A stretch of DNA of 64,000 nucleotides, taken from assembly GCF_026151205.1 (NCBI RefSeq), contig NC_087077.1, positions 5,022,001-5,086,000 on the forward strand. The letters are read 5' to 3'. The translations under genes were made by a program, and so were the position numbers. The notes under the pieces were generated by a model. The model did no database searches and was not told the DNA's origin. It saw only the letters and a list, made by a program, of their open reading frames with translations. Below, piece after piece: positions 46,401 to 56,604 of this stretch. This stretch comes from Bolinopsis microptera (Eukaryota > Ctenophora > Tentaculata > Lobata > Bolinopsidae). Numbering within the stretch: the first letter of the stretch is position 1; each line of letters opens with the position of its first letter.

Positions 46401-47094
46401 ATCATGATAAAGACCACACAAAATGTTCACGAAACATCGGTACGTGAACACTGAACTGTGAACACCCTGTATATCAAGAACTATTCACTATCCGTCTCCA
46501 TGTACTATCTTGCTAACTCAGATCAAGTAGCCATCTAATTATCTTATCAGTTTAACTAAAGTAATTAACTTACTTAGCAGACTGATTAAACTAACAAATC
46601 AACTTTTGTTTAACTTGGGCATAACGCGAACCAAATAAATTCATTACACTAACTAAACAAACTAAACTAAGTGTTAACTTTTAACTATCAAACTAAACTG
46701 ACTAACTAAACAAACTAAACTAAGTGCTAACTTTTAACTATCAAACTAAACTGACTAACTAAACAAACTAGACAAGGTGTTAACTTTTAACTACAGAACT
46801 AAATTGAATACATAAACAAACTTAATAACTTCTCTCTTCGTGCAGATGAAGTTTAAGAAGTACTACAAGGCTGTTAAGGAGGAAGTGCCGGGCTACGAGA
46901 AAGATCTGATCAAAGCCCACATCCCGCTCGAACAGTTCGGTTCCAACCCATCCACACCCAGTCCTATTCAACATTCTATACATTCCAACGATTTTTCCGA
47001 GGAGTTCCTCATGGAAACGATCGATTATGAAAATTTCCAAAACATGAACCATCAGTATAACAACGAGCAATATATTAGCAATACACGTCAATGA
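37333..47094 (+). CDS. STAT: STAT-B: signal transducer and activator of transcription (17 exons, about 760 aa)
   Basis: Exons: 37333-37413, 37706-37804, 37969-38139, 38351-38614, 38916-39053, 39479-39615, 39877-40000, 42152-42235, 42372-42479, 42822-42962, 43092-43289, 43781-43901, 44682-44815, 45075-45162, 45838-45927, 46225-46280, 46846-47094; 2283 nt in all. All junctions are GT-AG and the phases chain. N-domain: MALWQQLSTCNVSTIQELYG, then VRHNLAEHIEVRPW. Coiled coil: exons 3-7. DNA-binding domain: exons 8-11 (RDTRFSAGVRVIAGERWG, SLPVTVTVHGSQ, ATIFWDNSF). Linker: FTFWEWLYSCIDLIKKHFLP. SH2: GFISKARTEALL, FLLRFPDS with Arg623. Activation tyrosine: PGYEKDLIKAHIP, Tyr about 695. The length and order match animal STATs (750-850 aa). 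It should be phosphorylated by JAK-type kinases, dimerise through SH2 and bind GAS-type sites. Weak point: the exon 11 start. Poly(A) signals AATAAA at 47177 and 47361. Confidence 0.92.
37706..40000 (+). CDS. STAT-B exons 2-7: N-domain and coiled-coil domain
   Basis: Exon 2 ends the N-domain core. Exon 3 (HFMMMLKFKISELRN...) and exons 4-7 encode long amphipathic helices (KHVKELKARIDEQINTL, RLSQEEMHRKTASF, EVVTRLLSLFDDITRKL, DWKEEQRRGMISGKQPPSLD, HGVILNFIRALMFKCFIIEK) typical of the four-helix STAT coiled coil. The last ends in PPQ before the DNA-binding domain. Donors of exons 1, 2 and 4 are all GTTAGT. Confidence 0.85.
38281..38336. repeat. 12-bp short tandem repeat
   Basis: Four to five units of TAACACCATTGT just before the exon 4 acceptor. 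Confidence 0.8.
40842..41222 (+). CDS. FLYWCH zinc-finger protein of the MULE (truncated transposase N-terminus)
   Basis: 126 aa from the first ATG (MFDEDTVKVV). The sequence RYSKDGKPTLDGRQAWRCVK followed by CKGRLYT and PHNH is a FLYWCH zinc finger (Cys-Cys-His-His), the usual N-terminal DNA-binding domain of MULE transposases in animals. It ends at TAG (41220-41222), after which the same frame stays open with RARRKENP and LADLELEEDD, which normally continues the transposase, so the TAG is a disabling or truncating mutation. The catalytic DDE core is absent. The product, if made, could only bind DNA. Confidence 0.7.
   Translation: MFDEDTVKVVRGRTAKSQNLLHRCFRYSKDGKPTLDGRQAWRCVKKNDRCKGRLYTLNGSLVSVTQPHNHSADIADCEVRETLSQVHDLAATTITQNHRIYCSVTGSLSQTARFLLPSEQAVKKQA
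41223..41578 (+). pseudogene. Remnant of MULE transposase after the premature stop
   Basis: In frame after the TAG comes RARRKENPVPRAPTNLADLE. Another frame then reads DERRVIIFGTEKNLRAL (about 41340-41392), and a third has DLLAYFQTTWIQG (about 41427-41465), the type of segment seen near the C-terminus of MULE transposases. The frame switches and the absence of the roughly 200-residue catalytic core indicate an internal deletion. Confidence 0.6.
42152..43289 (+). CDS. STAT-B exons 8-11: DNA-binding domain
   Basis: Exon 8 RDTRFSAGVRVIAGERWGFA; exon 9 VKVNLVNAEQAQAILNHNN; exon 10 TVQFQFKNLVLKKLNRAADR and LVTEEKFGVYF; exon 11 SRMVLPAVSLPVTVTVHGSQ and ATIFWDNSFAP. The order equals that of vertebrate STAT5/6-type DNA-binding domains. 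From the obvious acceptor at 43071 the frame is wrong for the SLPV block; from AG at 43090-43091 it is right. Confidence 0.82.
42471..42600. repeat. Tandem repeats of the exon 9 donor region
   Basis: GGTGATAAGGTAACACTTTC starts at 42471, 42511 and 42557 (spacing 40 and 46). The first carries the used donor; the others are perfect copies of it. Confidence 0.9.
43781..45162 (+). CDS. STAT-B exons 12-14: linker and start of SH2
   Basis: Exon 12 ARISDCFMKN...DALRYLGMKVLN, exon 13 TFTFWEWLYSCIDLIKKHFL, exon 14 GFISKARTEALLKSAEPN then FLLRFPDS. The FLLRFSDS consensus has Ser replaced by Pro, but the phosphate-binding Arg is intact. Confidence 0.88.
43904..43995. repeat. About 43-bp direct duplication after exon 12
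   Basis: Two copies of CTAAACCTGCTGCTAAATAT followed by C(G/A)GTAAACTCGCACAACTT. Confidence 0.85.
45173..45722. repeat. 12-bp CTTGTCACGTGT satellite (E-box array)
   Basis: About 45 head-to-tail units of CTTGTCACGTGT, with CTTATCACGTGT, CTTGTCACATGT and shorter CTTGT variants. It lies in STAT-B intron 14, between SH2 exons, starting about 10 bp after the donor. Most units hold a palindromic CACGTG E-box. All frames stay open because 12 is a multiple of 3; the ORFs reading Leu/Val/Ser/Cys or Thr/Arg/Asp repeats are not genes. Confidence 0.95.
45838..47094 (+). CDS. STAT-B exons 15-17: end of SH2, phosphotyrosine and C-terminus
   Basis: Exon 15 ISISLKQPDSSVKHIIYSAA; exon 16 RILDPDVLQFLYPRHPKE; exon 17 MKFKKYYKAVKEEVPGYEKD and then a short acidic/Asn-rich tail ending NTRQ. 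YPRHPKE...KKYYKAV matches the family's YPxxPKDxxFxKYY. The tail is shorter than in most vertebrate STATs. Confidence 0.88.
46640..46800. repeat. About 56-bp tandem repeat before the last STAT-B exon
   Basis: Three imperfect units with ACTAAACAAACTAAACTAAG and TTAACTTTTAACTATCAAAC. Confidence 0.8.
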
Positions 47095-47176
47095 TATTTA
47101 ATTTAACAACAAGTAGAATTGCCATAATAATATGCTTTTACTACTGCCAGACGAATTCATTATTTCATGTCGGTTA

Positions 47177-47366
47177 AATAAAACTCCCTGAAATTTCAGA
47201 GTCGATATTATGAAACTCGACACTTTATTCACTGAACCGGAGTCTGGAAATGAAAATGATTTGATGGAAATCATCTCTTATTTGTAAGCTATATCATTAG
47301 ATTATAAGCATACTTCAGAAGCACTACTCACATTAAATTGTGTTATGTTTTTTGCGCCAAAATAAA
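47177..47366 (+). terminator. STAT-B poly(A) signals (47177-47182 and 47361-47366)
   Basis: Two AATAAA hexamers 83 and 267 bp after the TGA. Either could end the transcript. Confidence 0.6.
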
Positions 47367-50300
47367 ATTTGGATTATCACAGCTATGTGTCCACCTTCTT
47401 GGACAAGATATTCATATTTAATGAAAACGAGTTATATAAATACGCGAAAAAATTTTTAAATAGATCTTATCAAAATAAATTGAAACATAACTTTTTGATC
47501 CCGATGATTTGCCACAATTACTTTTCGAGCAGTTTACTTATATCATTGTCCATGGATGAACATGTTTGTAGCGTATCTGAAGTATGTCATGAAACACAAT
47601 GGCTTGATTTGTCTGCATGGTTAGCGGCATAATAACCTATATAATAATTTGTGAAGATTTGTGTGTGTGTGTATGTTCTTGCTGGGCGCTTTCAAACATG
47701 CCCGGAATTGGGTTTTTGTTGTTTTCAAGCAGCCAAGATTGGCATGCCAGCTTAAAGATATGGATCGCTTTACCTGATTTTGAGTTCGCCACACAGCATG
47801 CACGGCCATTCTTGTTAAAAGTTCTTATTTAAATTCTTATTTAGTTGCTTTTACTTATGCTGTCTACGCACTCAAGGCATGTTAAGTGTCTGTGTAAAAT
47901 AATGGGGTATTTATTTTTGAGAGAGCGCTATATTTTGTACTGAAATTGCGTGTTTTATAACTTAAAAGCCAGGGAACCTTGTTGCATCCACCCTTTTTAA
48001 GATTTAATGGCTGAGGGACTGTGATGTTGAGAATTGGGAACCAACCACGTGACCAACCACGTGACCCTTATTGTAGAACCACGTGACCCTTATTGTAAAA
48101 CCACGTGACCCTTATTGTAGAACAGCTGGGTTATCTGGCAAGGCTTGATGAATTAGATGCATGGTAGTTAGATAAAAAATAAGTTGTATTTATTGGTTGG
48201 TTCCCTGGCAACCGGGCCAGTCTTATTCGCTAATGCTATTGAAATTCAAATATCTCTGCACAGTTTCCCTCCACTATTTCATGCGACTTTTCATAAACTT
48301 TTGCAGCGGGCGTCGTCCTTGGAATGGCCAAAATTTCAGCTGCTGAAACTCTGAAAAATTCTTAGAAACTTTTCCACAGCTTTCCTTTCCCGTGAATAAG
48401 CAGAGCATCTATTCTGAAACACACCTGATCTGACGCTGACGGACTTTCCCCCCTCTGAACCACTCCATGTTTTCAGTGATTCCTATTGAAGAGGGCTGGA
48501 ACATCAAACGTTGTTGCCACGTGATGCCCATATAAGGAGTGCTACTTGTTGCTCGATCTATTTGTCAGACCTGACTTAGGAATCTAGGATGGCCCCACAC
48601 CTTTCCTCTCTCCTGACTGTGACTGTAGGGCGACTTGATTTGAAGTGAGAGTTAATTGTGTGAGTGAACTTGGATATTAGTGGGTAGGTGAGCTTGTTTT
48701 GACACGTGTTTTTTTTTGGCCGATCGTTTTCATTTGTTACAAAGAAGGCTCACCTCCCTACTTATATCCAAGTCTATATATTTGGTTAATTTTTGGGCGA
48801 CGATCCATGATTTAATGACACGTGACATAATGACAGAGTTCAGACCCTGAAACAGTATTGAACAGCACTGTCACGTGTCTAAGCAAGTTGAGATATATAG
48901 ATCGCCTCCCCACTATGAACCAAGTGTACACGGTACTCTCAAACTACAGGTGTCCACCATTTTAATACGCTGGATACGTCCACTTCTTAATGTTTTAGTC
49001 TGAATAATGACTTGAAGACCTTGTTAGCACACGCAGGTTTTTTCAATATCTGCTTTTTTTCAATTCTACTTTCAAATGTCAGTAAATTTCACAGTTTGAA
49101 TTAATGCTTTTTCGCGACCAAGTTTGTATTCTTATTCGGGCAATGTTTTAACTTAATGGTGTGTCGAAATTGGTCAAAAACAACCATGCGATTTTAAATA
49201 CTTGCATTTGAATACAAGCTATGAATCTAATGTTGATCACCCTTATGAGTCTGAATTGTTCTGATGAAATAAATTTTCAATTTACTTCTCTGTCACAAAC
49301 TTTAAATAATCCCAATTAAATACAAAATATGTCTGGCATAGTAGCACAGAAACCCAAATCAGTATCACAACCATATGAACTCGAACAATAAAAACAGCTA
49401 TAACTATTATAAATATTAACCATAACTATGGCTTCTATTCTCTCGGGAGTCGGGTCAGAACAAATATCAGCCACACGGATGGATGTCTTTGTACTTGGTT
49501 TGGTCACAAAATGGCCGGCCAGTCATGGTGAGTAGGCTTGACAGAGGAATGTTGATCGCGCATGTTATTCTAATAATATTGTGTCTGGACTCTGGAGAAC
49601 CTAGTGCCATGCTGTGTGTGGCATGTGCTTGTTATCAAACCCCCAATTACCGTGTATTTATCGCACTTCTAATCTGATTAACAACCTTGTAATTGATAAT
49701 GATGTTAATAGCACTGTATGGTCTGTTCTGAGCTGTTTGTAATATTTTGTAGCAAACTCATGTTCTTTAGCGCATTTCCAATGCCCACGTGTGGTAGTCC
49801 GGAACACAATTCACAAAAAGTATAAAATTTATATAAATTGTACTACTGTAATCTGATAAGGTGAGGACGAAAGTACTGTTACTTCCTATTGAATATTCTT
49901 TATTCATCGGATTCGAATTTGGGGTAAAAACTGACTGATACTACTAGTTAAATATAAAACCATCATTATATTGGTTTAATTATAATATTAACTCGATAAA
50001 AAATATTCTCCAGTGATTTGTTATATAGACATTAGACGTACTATGTGTGGATAATTATAATTACATCAGTAATAGTGCCTGTGTCCTGTAGTCTTACTGA
50101 TGCAAACTAAATTATCGGGGCACAATATGGAGTAATGTGGGTCGGCTTTTTATCTATATTGTTCTGCCTAAAGATTAGTTCTGGAGGGGGTTTATTTAAA
50201 ACATAAAAGTGATTCGAAAAGTTTTCAAAATGCATGTGTAAATCGTCTTCAGCTGAAGATTAATATCCTCGACTCGGCTGTTTTTAGACAAAAGTGCTTA

Positions 50301-50940
50301 AAGACCACTCAAAAATCCGAGGTTTGTAGACACTTTTGACCAATTTCGCTTAAAGTTCAGGGTCCCAAAAAGAGGTTTCTGTGTTCTGGGGGCTGATGAT
50401 TGTCAGAAAACGGCAGAACTAGTATGTAATATCGATCATTGTTTGCACTTTTAACGAGGAATTATTTGATCGCAAAATGTTCGCACTATTTATATAAAAG
50501 TATATGATAAGGCTATCATATTCATATGCTTGTTTTATTTGTAGGAGGTATTTTAGTTTTGAAGCAAATATTTGGCTCTACTAACGGTTACTTCCCAAAA
50601 GTATCCACTTCTTTTGTTATTGTTAAACACTGTCTAAAAAAGTAATGCAAATGAATAAAACATAAAATCAAAGGTGAAATGGTTTATTTTTAAGAAGTTT
50701 TATTGACTGAACAGTGTTATTTAATGTTATGATATATTCAGTGACGATGTGATTTGGTGAGGTATAGTATAGTAACTAGACTGCTAATTTTCATGATTGT
50801 TACCTAAAAATAGACTATATAACAACTCTTCATTATTGTCACCACAGTACAATTGTGTCTGTATTTGTTAAACTTAATTCTACTCAGTAAACTTTGGTGG
50901 AATTGCAATGTCGAAGCATAAATTGACAGACAATTATACA
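47367..50940. other. Intergenic, no confident gene
   Basis: The ORF at 47369-47632 (87 aa) has no domain and overlaps the presumed STAT-B 3' end. Three 24-bp copies of ACCACGTGACCCTTATTGTA lie at 48045-48122. One possible first exon is 49431-49527 (ATGGCTTCTATT..., 32 codons, open to a GTGAGT donor), but no matching next exon was found. The remainder is AT-rich. Confidence 0.4.
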
Positions 50941-50945
50941 AAGTC

Positions 50946-51190
50946 TTGTCCATTGTTAATGGACTAACCCGGAACTCGCTACTTCGAAGAAATTTAGACG
51001 AGAAACATCCGCGTCAATTTTCAATACAAAGTCCAACTCACAACCAATTTTATTGTTAATATAATTATTTGACCATTGTTAATGATCTGGCCCGGCGCGC
51101 GCTACTTCGTAGCACTTGCCATCGGGCCATTTCGAGAAGAAAGCGGCGCGCGCTACTTCGAAGAAATTTAGACGAGTAACATCCGTCAAT
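50946..51190. repeat. GC-rich repeat family, two adjacent copies
   Basis: Copies at about 50946-51018 and 51069-51190 share TTAATG...CCCGG, GCGCGCGCTACTTCG and AGAAATTTAGACGAG with ACATCCG. Relatives lie at 53160-53290 and 53470-53740. Each copy contains GCGCGC-centred inverted repeats. Confidence 0.75.
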
Positions 51191-51581
51191 ATAATTATAT
51201 AATGAGTTCAGAGCTCTCAGGCTGGAAGGGCCATGAGTCATGGCATGACCACACTCCAAGTACACATGTTTTCGCCCCGCTCAAAATTTTGAGACTCCTA
51301 TTTTAGTACTAGTAGTGTTCATCGCATCATTCATTGGCTTGATAATTGGTTCAGCAGAACGGTCTTATCTATGAATAAGCAGGAGGTGCACGATAAAATT
51401 AAACTTTCTCGGATTTTCAAAATTTGTAGAATTAGAATTAGAATTAGAATTGTATAACCAATATCTTTGGTTCCTGGAATAGGATTGATTTGATACATGT
51501 TTCGTATCCCAATATCAGAGATAATATTTTCCGCCTTCGGCGGCGCGCGCTTCGCGCGCGAAAAGCGGCATGCAACGTATG

Positions 51582-52625
51582 TCAAGGATTAATTCACGAT
51601 TTGATTCACGATGTCAATCCTTCGCATCTCGTCGATCTGTGGTTGCGAGAAGCATTATTGGATGCGCGCGCGACCCAGTAGTGCATCGCGCTACAAGAAT
51701 AGGATTATTATAAAAATTCGGGGAGACCTTCCGCGATTAAAGTTTAAAAATTTTTGGAAAAACTTGGTGGATATTGGAGTTGAAATAGTAATGAAAATGG
51801 GGCAACAGGTGTTGCTTTGACTTTGAGCTGTAACATAATGATGATTGGTATATGCTCAAACTATGTAGTTATCTTACTATATATAAAGCGAGACGATATA
51901 TATGGTTCCGTGCCATTTTACTGACACCACGGCATCAACTTTAACGCGAATTTCCGCAAAAACCGTAAAAGATATACAACTGAAACTTTTTTGACTGGGC
52001 CAAATGCTTTAATGGCCTTCAATTCAGCATGAAAAAATAAAAAATTGGCCAAGGAATAGGAGTTTTAGAGCCCAAGATTTGGACCCCCAAGTGGTGTCAA
52101 AAACGCGAATTAAATAGGTAATAATTATTTTAGTCTCTTGAGTCTTGACACCATTTTAGGGTTATACGGGTTCCTGCTAGTATCTATAATAGTTGTTAAT
52201 AAAGGATGATGATTAATCACTCTACACTCGACTGTCATGTCACGTGACTTTTTCAACCTATTCTCTAGCTGGCTCTGAACAACTATTCAAAACCCTAACC
52301 CTCTAAATCTAATCTGATCCCAACCCAATCCCTAACAAAATCAAAAGCATTAATTGCTGAAACCCTAGCCCGAACGAAAAATTTTATACCAACTTCCTTA
52401 TACGGTCATAATCATATCACGTGATCAAAACATTTTTTGCCAATATCTTGCCAGGGAAGCATTTTATCATTTAACCCTATATAACTATGTCATGTCATGT
52501 GGTTGTAGCGCGATGCACTACTGGGTCGCGCGCGCATCAAATAATGCTTCTCTCGGTAGATCGGCGAGATGCACCACTGTGCCTCACCGAGCTGCGAAGG
52601 ATTGACATCGTGAATCAAGTCATGT
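51582..52625. mobile_element. Inverted-repeat element with GC-rich arms
   Basis: The arm at about 51582-51696 (ending CCCAGTAGTGCATCGCGCTA) is inverted at about 52503-52625 (starting TAGCGCGATGCACTACTGGG; its outer part ATTGACATCGTGAATCAA matches the left arm's TTGATTCACGATGTCAAT). The interior is about 800 bp without a transposase. No target duplication identified. Confidence 0.55.
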
Positions 52626-52979
52626 GGATTATGTGTTGTGGGGTGATTCGGAATCAGCGTCCGAAAATACATCGATTAAGGTTGGTTTCAACTGCAACTA
52701 TAGGGGCCCTTTTAGAAATATCTCGGAGATCGAGTATGTAAGATGATTTAGGCTTAGCACGCTCGGTTAATATTAACGGGTGATGCTCGTAAAATAGTTG
52801 TTCCATATATTATATTATTATAGGACCGTCGACGAGTACAACTCGGCGCGCGTCCTACTCCTGGTAGGCTATAAACCTAAAAGGTTAATAATTCAAACCT
52901 TAGTTTTATTTTGGAAGATTAAATAATTTGATATTAAAAAGACTATTACATATTATTTAAGCAAAAAACACGCATGTAA

Positions 52980-53045
52980 TATGTATATGGTTGCCAAGGA
53001 GTGTCATTTAAAAAATATGTTATTTTTAAATTACACTCCTTGGTT
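52980..53045. repeat. Small palindrome
   Basis: CCAAGGAGTGTCATTTAAAA and its inverse TTTTAAATTACACTCCTTGG form a hairpin of about 20-bp arms. Confidence 0.75.
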
Positions 53046-53159
53046 GACGTTGTATCACGTGGTGACCCCCACGGTCGCTTCACTATAGTGTCTTGTAGCG
53101 TCTTCGACGCTACAGGGGGAGCCGCGCACTTCGTGCGCGGCGGGTCATACAACGTATGA

Positions 53160-53750
53160 CAAGGTTGATGGATGTTACTCGTTTTATAAATTTATTCGAA
53201 TAAGCGCGCGCCGCTTTCTTCTCGAAATGTTATGGCCCGATGTCATGGGCAAGTGCTACGAAGTGGCGCGCGCCGGGTCAAACGCCTTGCCCACCGTACA
53301 TGTTGATGTATTAAAAATAATTGTCCTGAAAAATACGCGTATTTTTTTCAAAATATTTAACAAGACTTAACTTTCTTTTTATAAACTAATTTTACTAGTG
53401 ACATTATGTCACACTAAGTGACATGTCAAATAAAAAGAGCAAGGTAAGTAGATGATTGTGAGAGGAACCCTTGACGGATGTTACTCGTCTAAATTTCTTC
53501 GAAGTAGCGCGCGCCGCTTTCTTCTTGACCATTGTTAATGGTCTGGGCCGGCGCGCGCTACTTTGTAGCACTTATGCCATCGGGCCACTTGCCCATTTCG
53601 AGAAAAAAGCGGCGCGCGCTACTTCGAAGAAATTTAGACAAGTATACATCCGTCAACTTTCTTTTCGAAATATTATTGCTGATGGCATGGCATGTGCTAC
53701 AAAGTAGCGAGCGCCGAGCCAAACCATTAATAATGGTTAAGTGGCAAAGG
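53160..53750. repeat. Foldback cluster of the GC-rich repeat family
   Basis: Copies in both orientations: 53160-53290 (CGCGCGCCGCTTTCTTCTCG), 53470-53530 and 53525-53750, with GATGTTACTCGTCTAAATTT and its inverse around GCGCGC cores. The arrangement is a nested palindrome. Confidence 0.7.
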
Positions 53751-55176
53751 TTATGATTCTCACATCTCGAATACCCACTACTCCTAGCCGCGCCGCGTAA
53801 ATTCGTTACACATACACATATTGTTACATATAGTTATACCATATACACGTACTACGTGTAACTGTAACATGATGTCATGATGCGCTTGTTTCAGTTTCAC
53901 GCATGGCGGCGCGGTGTTCGCGAGATCAGGGTTTCCGTTGGACTTGGAGCAACGCATTAGTTTAACTTTTTCTTCCAGAATGTTACTCACTTACTGGGCG
54001 GCGTTCAGCCTGTCATTCCGCCGAATCTCTATTCATGATCATAATAGCCTGGGGTCCCCAGGCCAGGTAACCAGAATGAAGCGAGCCATAGACCGGCAAG
54101 CTGGGTGACGTAACTGTGATCAGTGAGGTAACTGTGATCAATGATGAAACAACTGTGTAAAAAAGTATGATTGTAATCACACTCACAGCTTCTCGAGAGT
54201 TCTGTCCAATTCAAGGTTAAGTTTGGATCCCGAGGAGTAATTCTAGGGCCTGTGAAATTATTTCCAGCGTTATTTTGTCGAGCAAAAACTCCCGGTCAGC
54301 ATCGTTGAATGAAACTTTACAAAATGAAACTTTCGAAATTCGAATCATGAACTATCAAGATTAAAAATGGATATACATTATACATGTAATATAATTATAT
54401 ATATGACAACCGAACAATTTGAATAAAGTTTAAGTGAAGTAGTTGAACTAAAACAGTAAACACTAACAATTCATGAATAGGATTAATACTTATTGAAGAT
54501 TGACTGTGGGCCATGGCGGGACAATGGGCACTTCCCTCTACAGCGAAAACGTCGGTAGTAAATGAAAAATATCGGTAGTAAAGAAAAGCATTAATGCAAA
54601 CAAAGCTGAGATTCAATTTCCGTTTTCATCATAATTTCCATTTAAGATAAGCTGAGCAAAAGTACAATCAGAATTTTAAAATTCTTTTCGCTAAGCACAA
54701 ATTGAAAACAGAACAAAACTTAACACTTCTAAGTTGTTAGTATGAAACTTATAGTTTTTCCATCTCTTTAACAAATTATCTTACGCTTATGATAATAAAG
54801 ATTATACCATCGAGAGCGTTAAATACTGCATTAAACAATAATTAGAAATCGCATAAGTTCAATCTTATACAGTGTATGATATGAATTTTACATGGAAATT
54901 CTGAATGCATTTAACAGGAAGTTCGAGTAAAGTAAAATTAACAAATTATGCAAGTTAAGCTAAATTAATAAATTATGCAAAAATAACACAAAATAATCCC
55001 AGAATTAAAAGCAAAAGTAACATAATATCTGTCGTAATAGTAAACAAAGCAATAATCTCGCAGTTTATCTTATCTCATTTTTACCTGAATCTCATCTAAA
55101 AGATAACGTATTTATCGTGAGTCCACAGCGATTTCGTTTGTCAAAAACTACATTTTTACACCATTATAACAACTGA
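53751..55176. other. No confident gene
   Basis: A GC-richer patch at 53880-54120 contains ATGGCGGCGCGGTG, an acceptor-like TTTTTCTTCCAG at 53968-53979 and a GTAACC donor-like site at 54066. It could be a short exon pair or promoter, but no protein family is recognised. 54200-55176 is AT-rich and probably the 3' UTR/downstream region of the LU gene. Confidence 0.35.
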
Positions 55177-55378
55177 TTATTCAAAACGTCCCCTGAAAAG
55201 AGCGGCAGCCCCAATTCCAGCAGACAGTAACCATAGCGACACATATCTGCTCCTTGGAGACGAGTTACACTCATGCGCGTCGTTACAGAGTGTTATCTGG
55301 CACTTGTCTCTGCGCGGGTTCTTACCGTACAACCGGTCTCCACATATCTCATCTGAAGATATTTTCATTATCTGGGTG

Positions 55379-55421
<43 letters not shown>

Positions 55422-56604
55422 CTCTCTCTCTCTCCCCCTCTCTCTCTCTCTCTCTCTACTACTCAGACCTTATATGGGTCACGACATACGATACTGGTAC
55501 GTGAGTAGTTAAAATACTTTTTTGATAAACTTTGAGATATTTAAAAAACACTACTTGATACTGCAGCGACGGTTTGACAATATGAAAGATAATGTGTAAC
55601 CATGGTAACGTACCATCTTCAAGCTGGAACCCGTCCACACATCCCCAAGCAGCCCAATAATACCCGTCCCAGTAGTAATTAACTCTGCGACACAGTATCC
55701 AGTTAATAGAAGCAGTATGGAGTTAATAGAAGCCGTAGAGCCATTAAGAATATTGTAATTTAGAGACGAAGGATCAATTCTTAAGTATCCATATTTAAAA
55801 TAAATTATAATGATATCATTTATATCTGGATTGAATGAATATTTTGATACAGAAACGACAAAATAAGATATGACGTTAATTAACAGAATAAGTGTTCGAA
55901 AATATTACACCAGAAAACACACAACTGACAACACTGGTAACCATGACATCATTAGATTGGTAACCATGACAACAGTACACTGGTTACCATGACAACAGTA
56001 CACTGGTTACCATGACAACAGTACACTGGTAACCATGACAACAGTAGACTGGATACCATGACAATAGTACACTGGTTACCATGACAACAGTACACTGGTT
56101 ACCATGACAACAGTATACTGGTTACCATCACAACAGTAGACTGGTTACCATGACAATAGTACACTGGTTACCATGACAACAGTACACTGGTTACCATGAC
56201 AACAGTACTCGGTTATACCACTATAATCAATAACCTGTAGCAGTATTCCTGATCCTGACACAGGTAAGTATCATTGCACTGCGTGTCATGAAGCTGCCCC
56301 GCGCAGTATCTACATCTTAAACTTTCCGCAACGTCTGAACAAAACCAATTATCATTTAATTAATCAAATAATTAAACATTTTTATTGGATAGTTTGATAC
56401 GATAATTATATCATTACATCATTAAAATTGCACGAATATTTGCGACATTTTACTCATTTACTGCGAAATTTTACTGCTTTTCATGCTTCTCTCTATTGTG
56501 ACGGTATTATTGCAGTGTTGACAATCTCAAGTTTTAAAAGGCTCACTAAAAAGTAGGAATACACAGAAGGTCGTCAGGCAAATAGTCCGCGTATTAACTT
56601 CCAT
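55177..56604 (-). CDS. Ly6/uPAR (LU, three-finger) domain protein, probably GPI-anchored (4 exons)
   Basis: Exons on the minus strand: 56547-56604, 56235-56334, 55614-55684, 55177-55352; 405 nt (134 aa plus TAA), GT-AG, phases consistent. The first exon, MEVNTRTICLTTFCVFLLF, is a signal peptide with donor GTGAGC. Mature part: LRCRYCAGQLHDTQC, then CNDTYLCQDQEYCYR, VNYYWDGYYWAAWGC, EICGDRLYG, DKCQITLCNDAHECN. That is ten cysteines with the LU spacing (C-x2-C start, C-x4-C-x4-CN end). After HECNSS comes a short spacer and the hydrophobic YVSLWLLSAGIGAAALF, with a small basic end, as in a GPI-attachment signal. LU proteins are extracellular, disulfide-rich three-finger folds acting as receptors or modulators; the ligand is unknown. 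An alternative first exon near 58180-58230 (MGILILLSYIIM, phase-compatible) has a weaker GTTTGA donor. Intron 3 contains the CT microsatellite. Confidence 0.82.
55381..55461. repeat. (CT)n microsatellite
   Basis: CT dinucleotides interrupted by CCC, in an LU-gene intron upstream (minus-strand sense) of the last exon. Confidence 0.92.
55930..56216. repeat. 23-bp minisatellite TGGTTACCATGACAACAGTACAC
   Basis: About 12 head-to-tail units (core TTACCATGACAACAGTACAC) with AGACTGG and ATAGT variants, in the LU-gene intron between exons 2 and 3. Confidence 0.92.

Noticed and set aside
47369-47632. 87-aa ORF after STAT-B
   Set aside because: Starts beside a poly(A) signal, AT-rich codons, no domain; likely chance ORF.
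49316-49527. Coding exon on either strand (plus 49431-49527; minus 49316-49507)
   Set aside because: Both are open and one ends at a GTGAGT donor, but no domain or partner exon was found.
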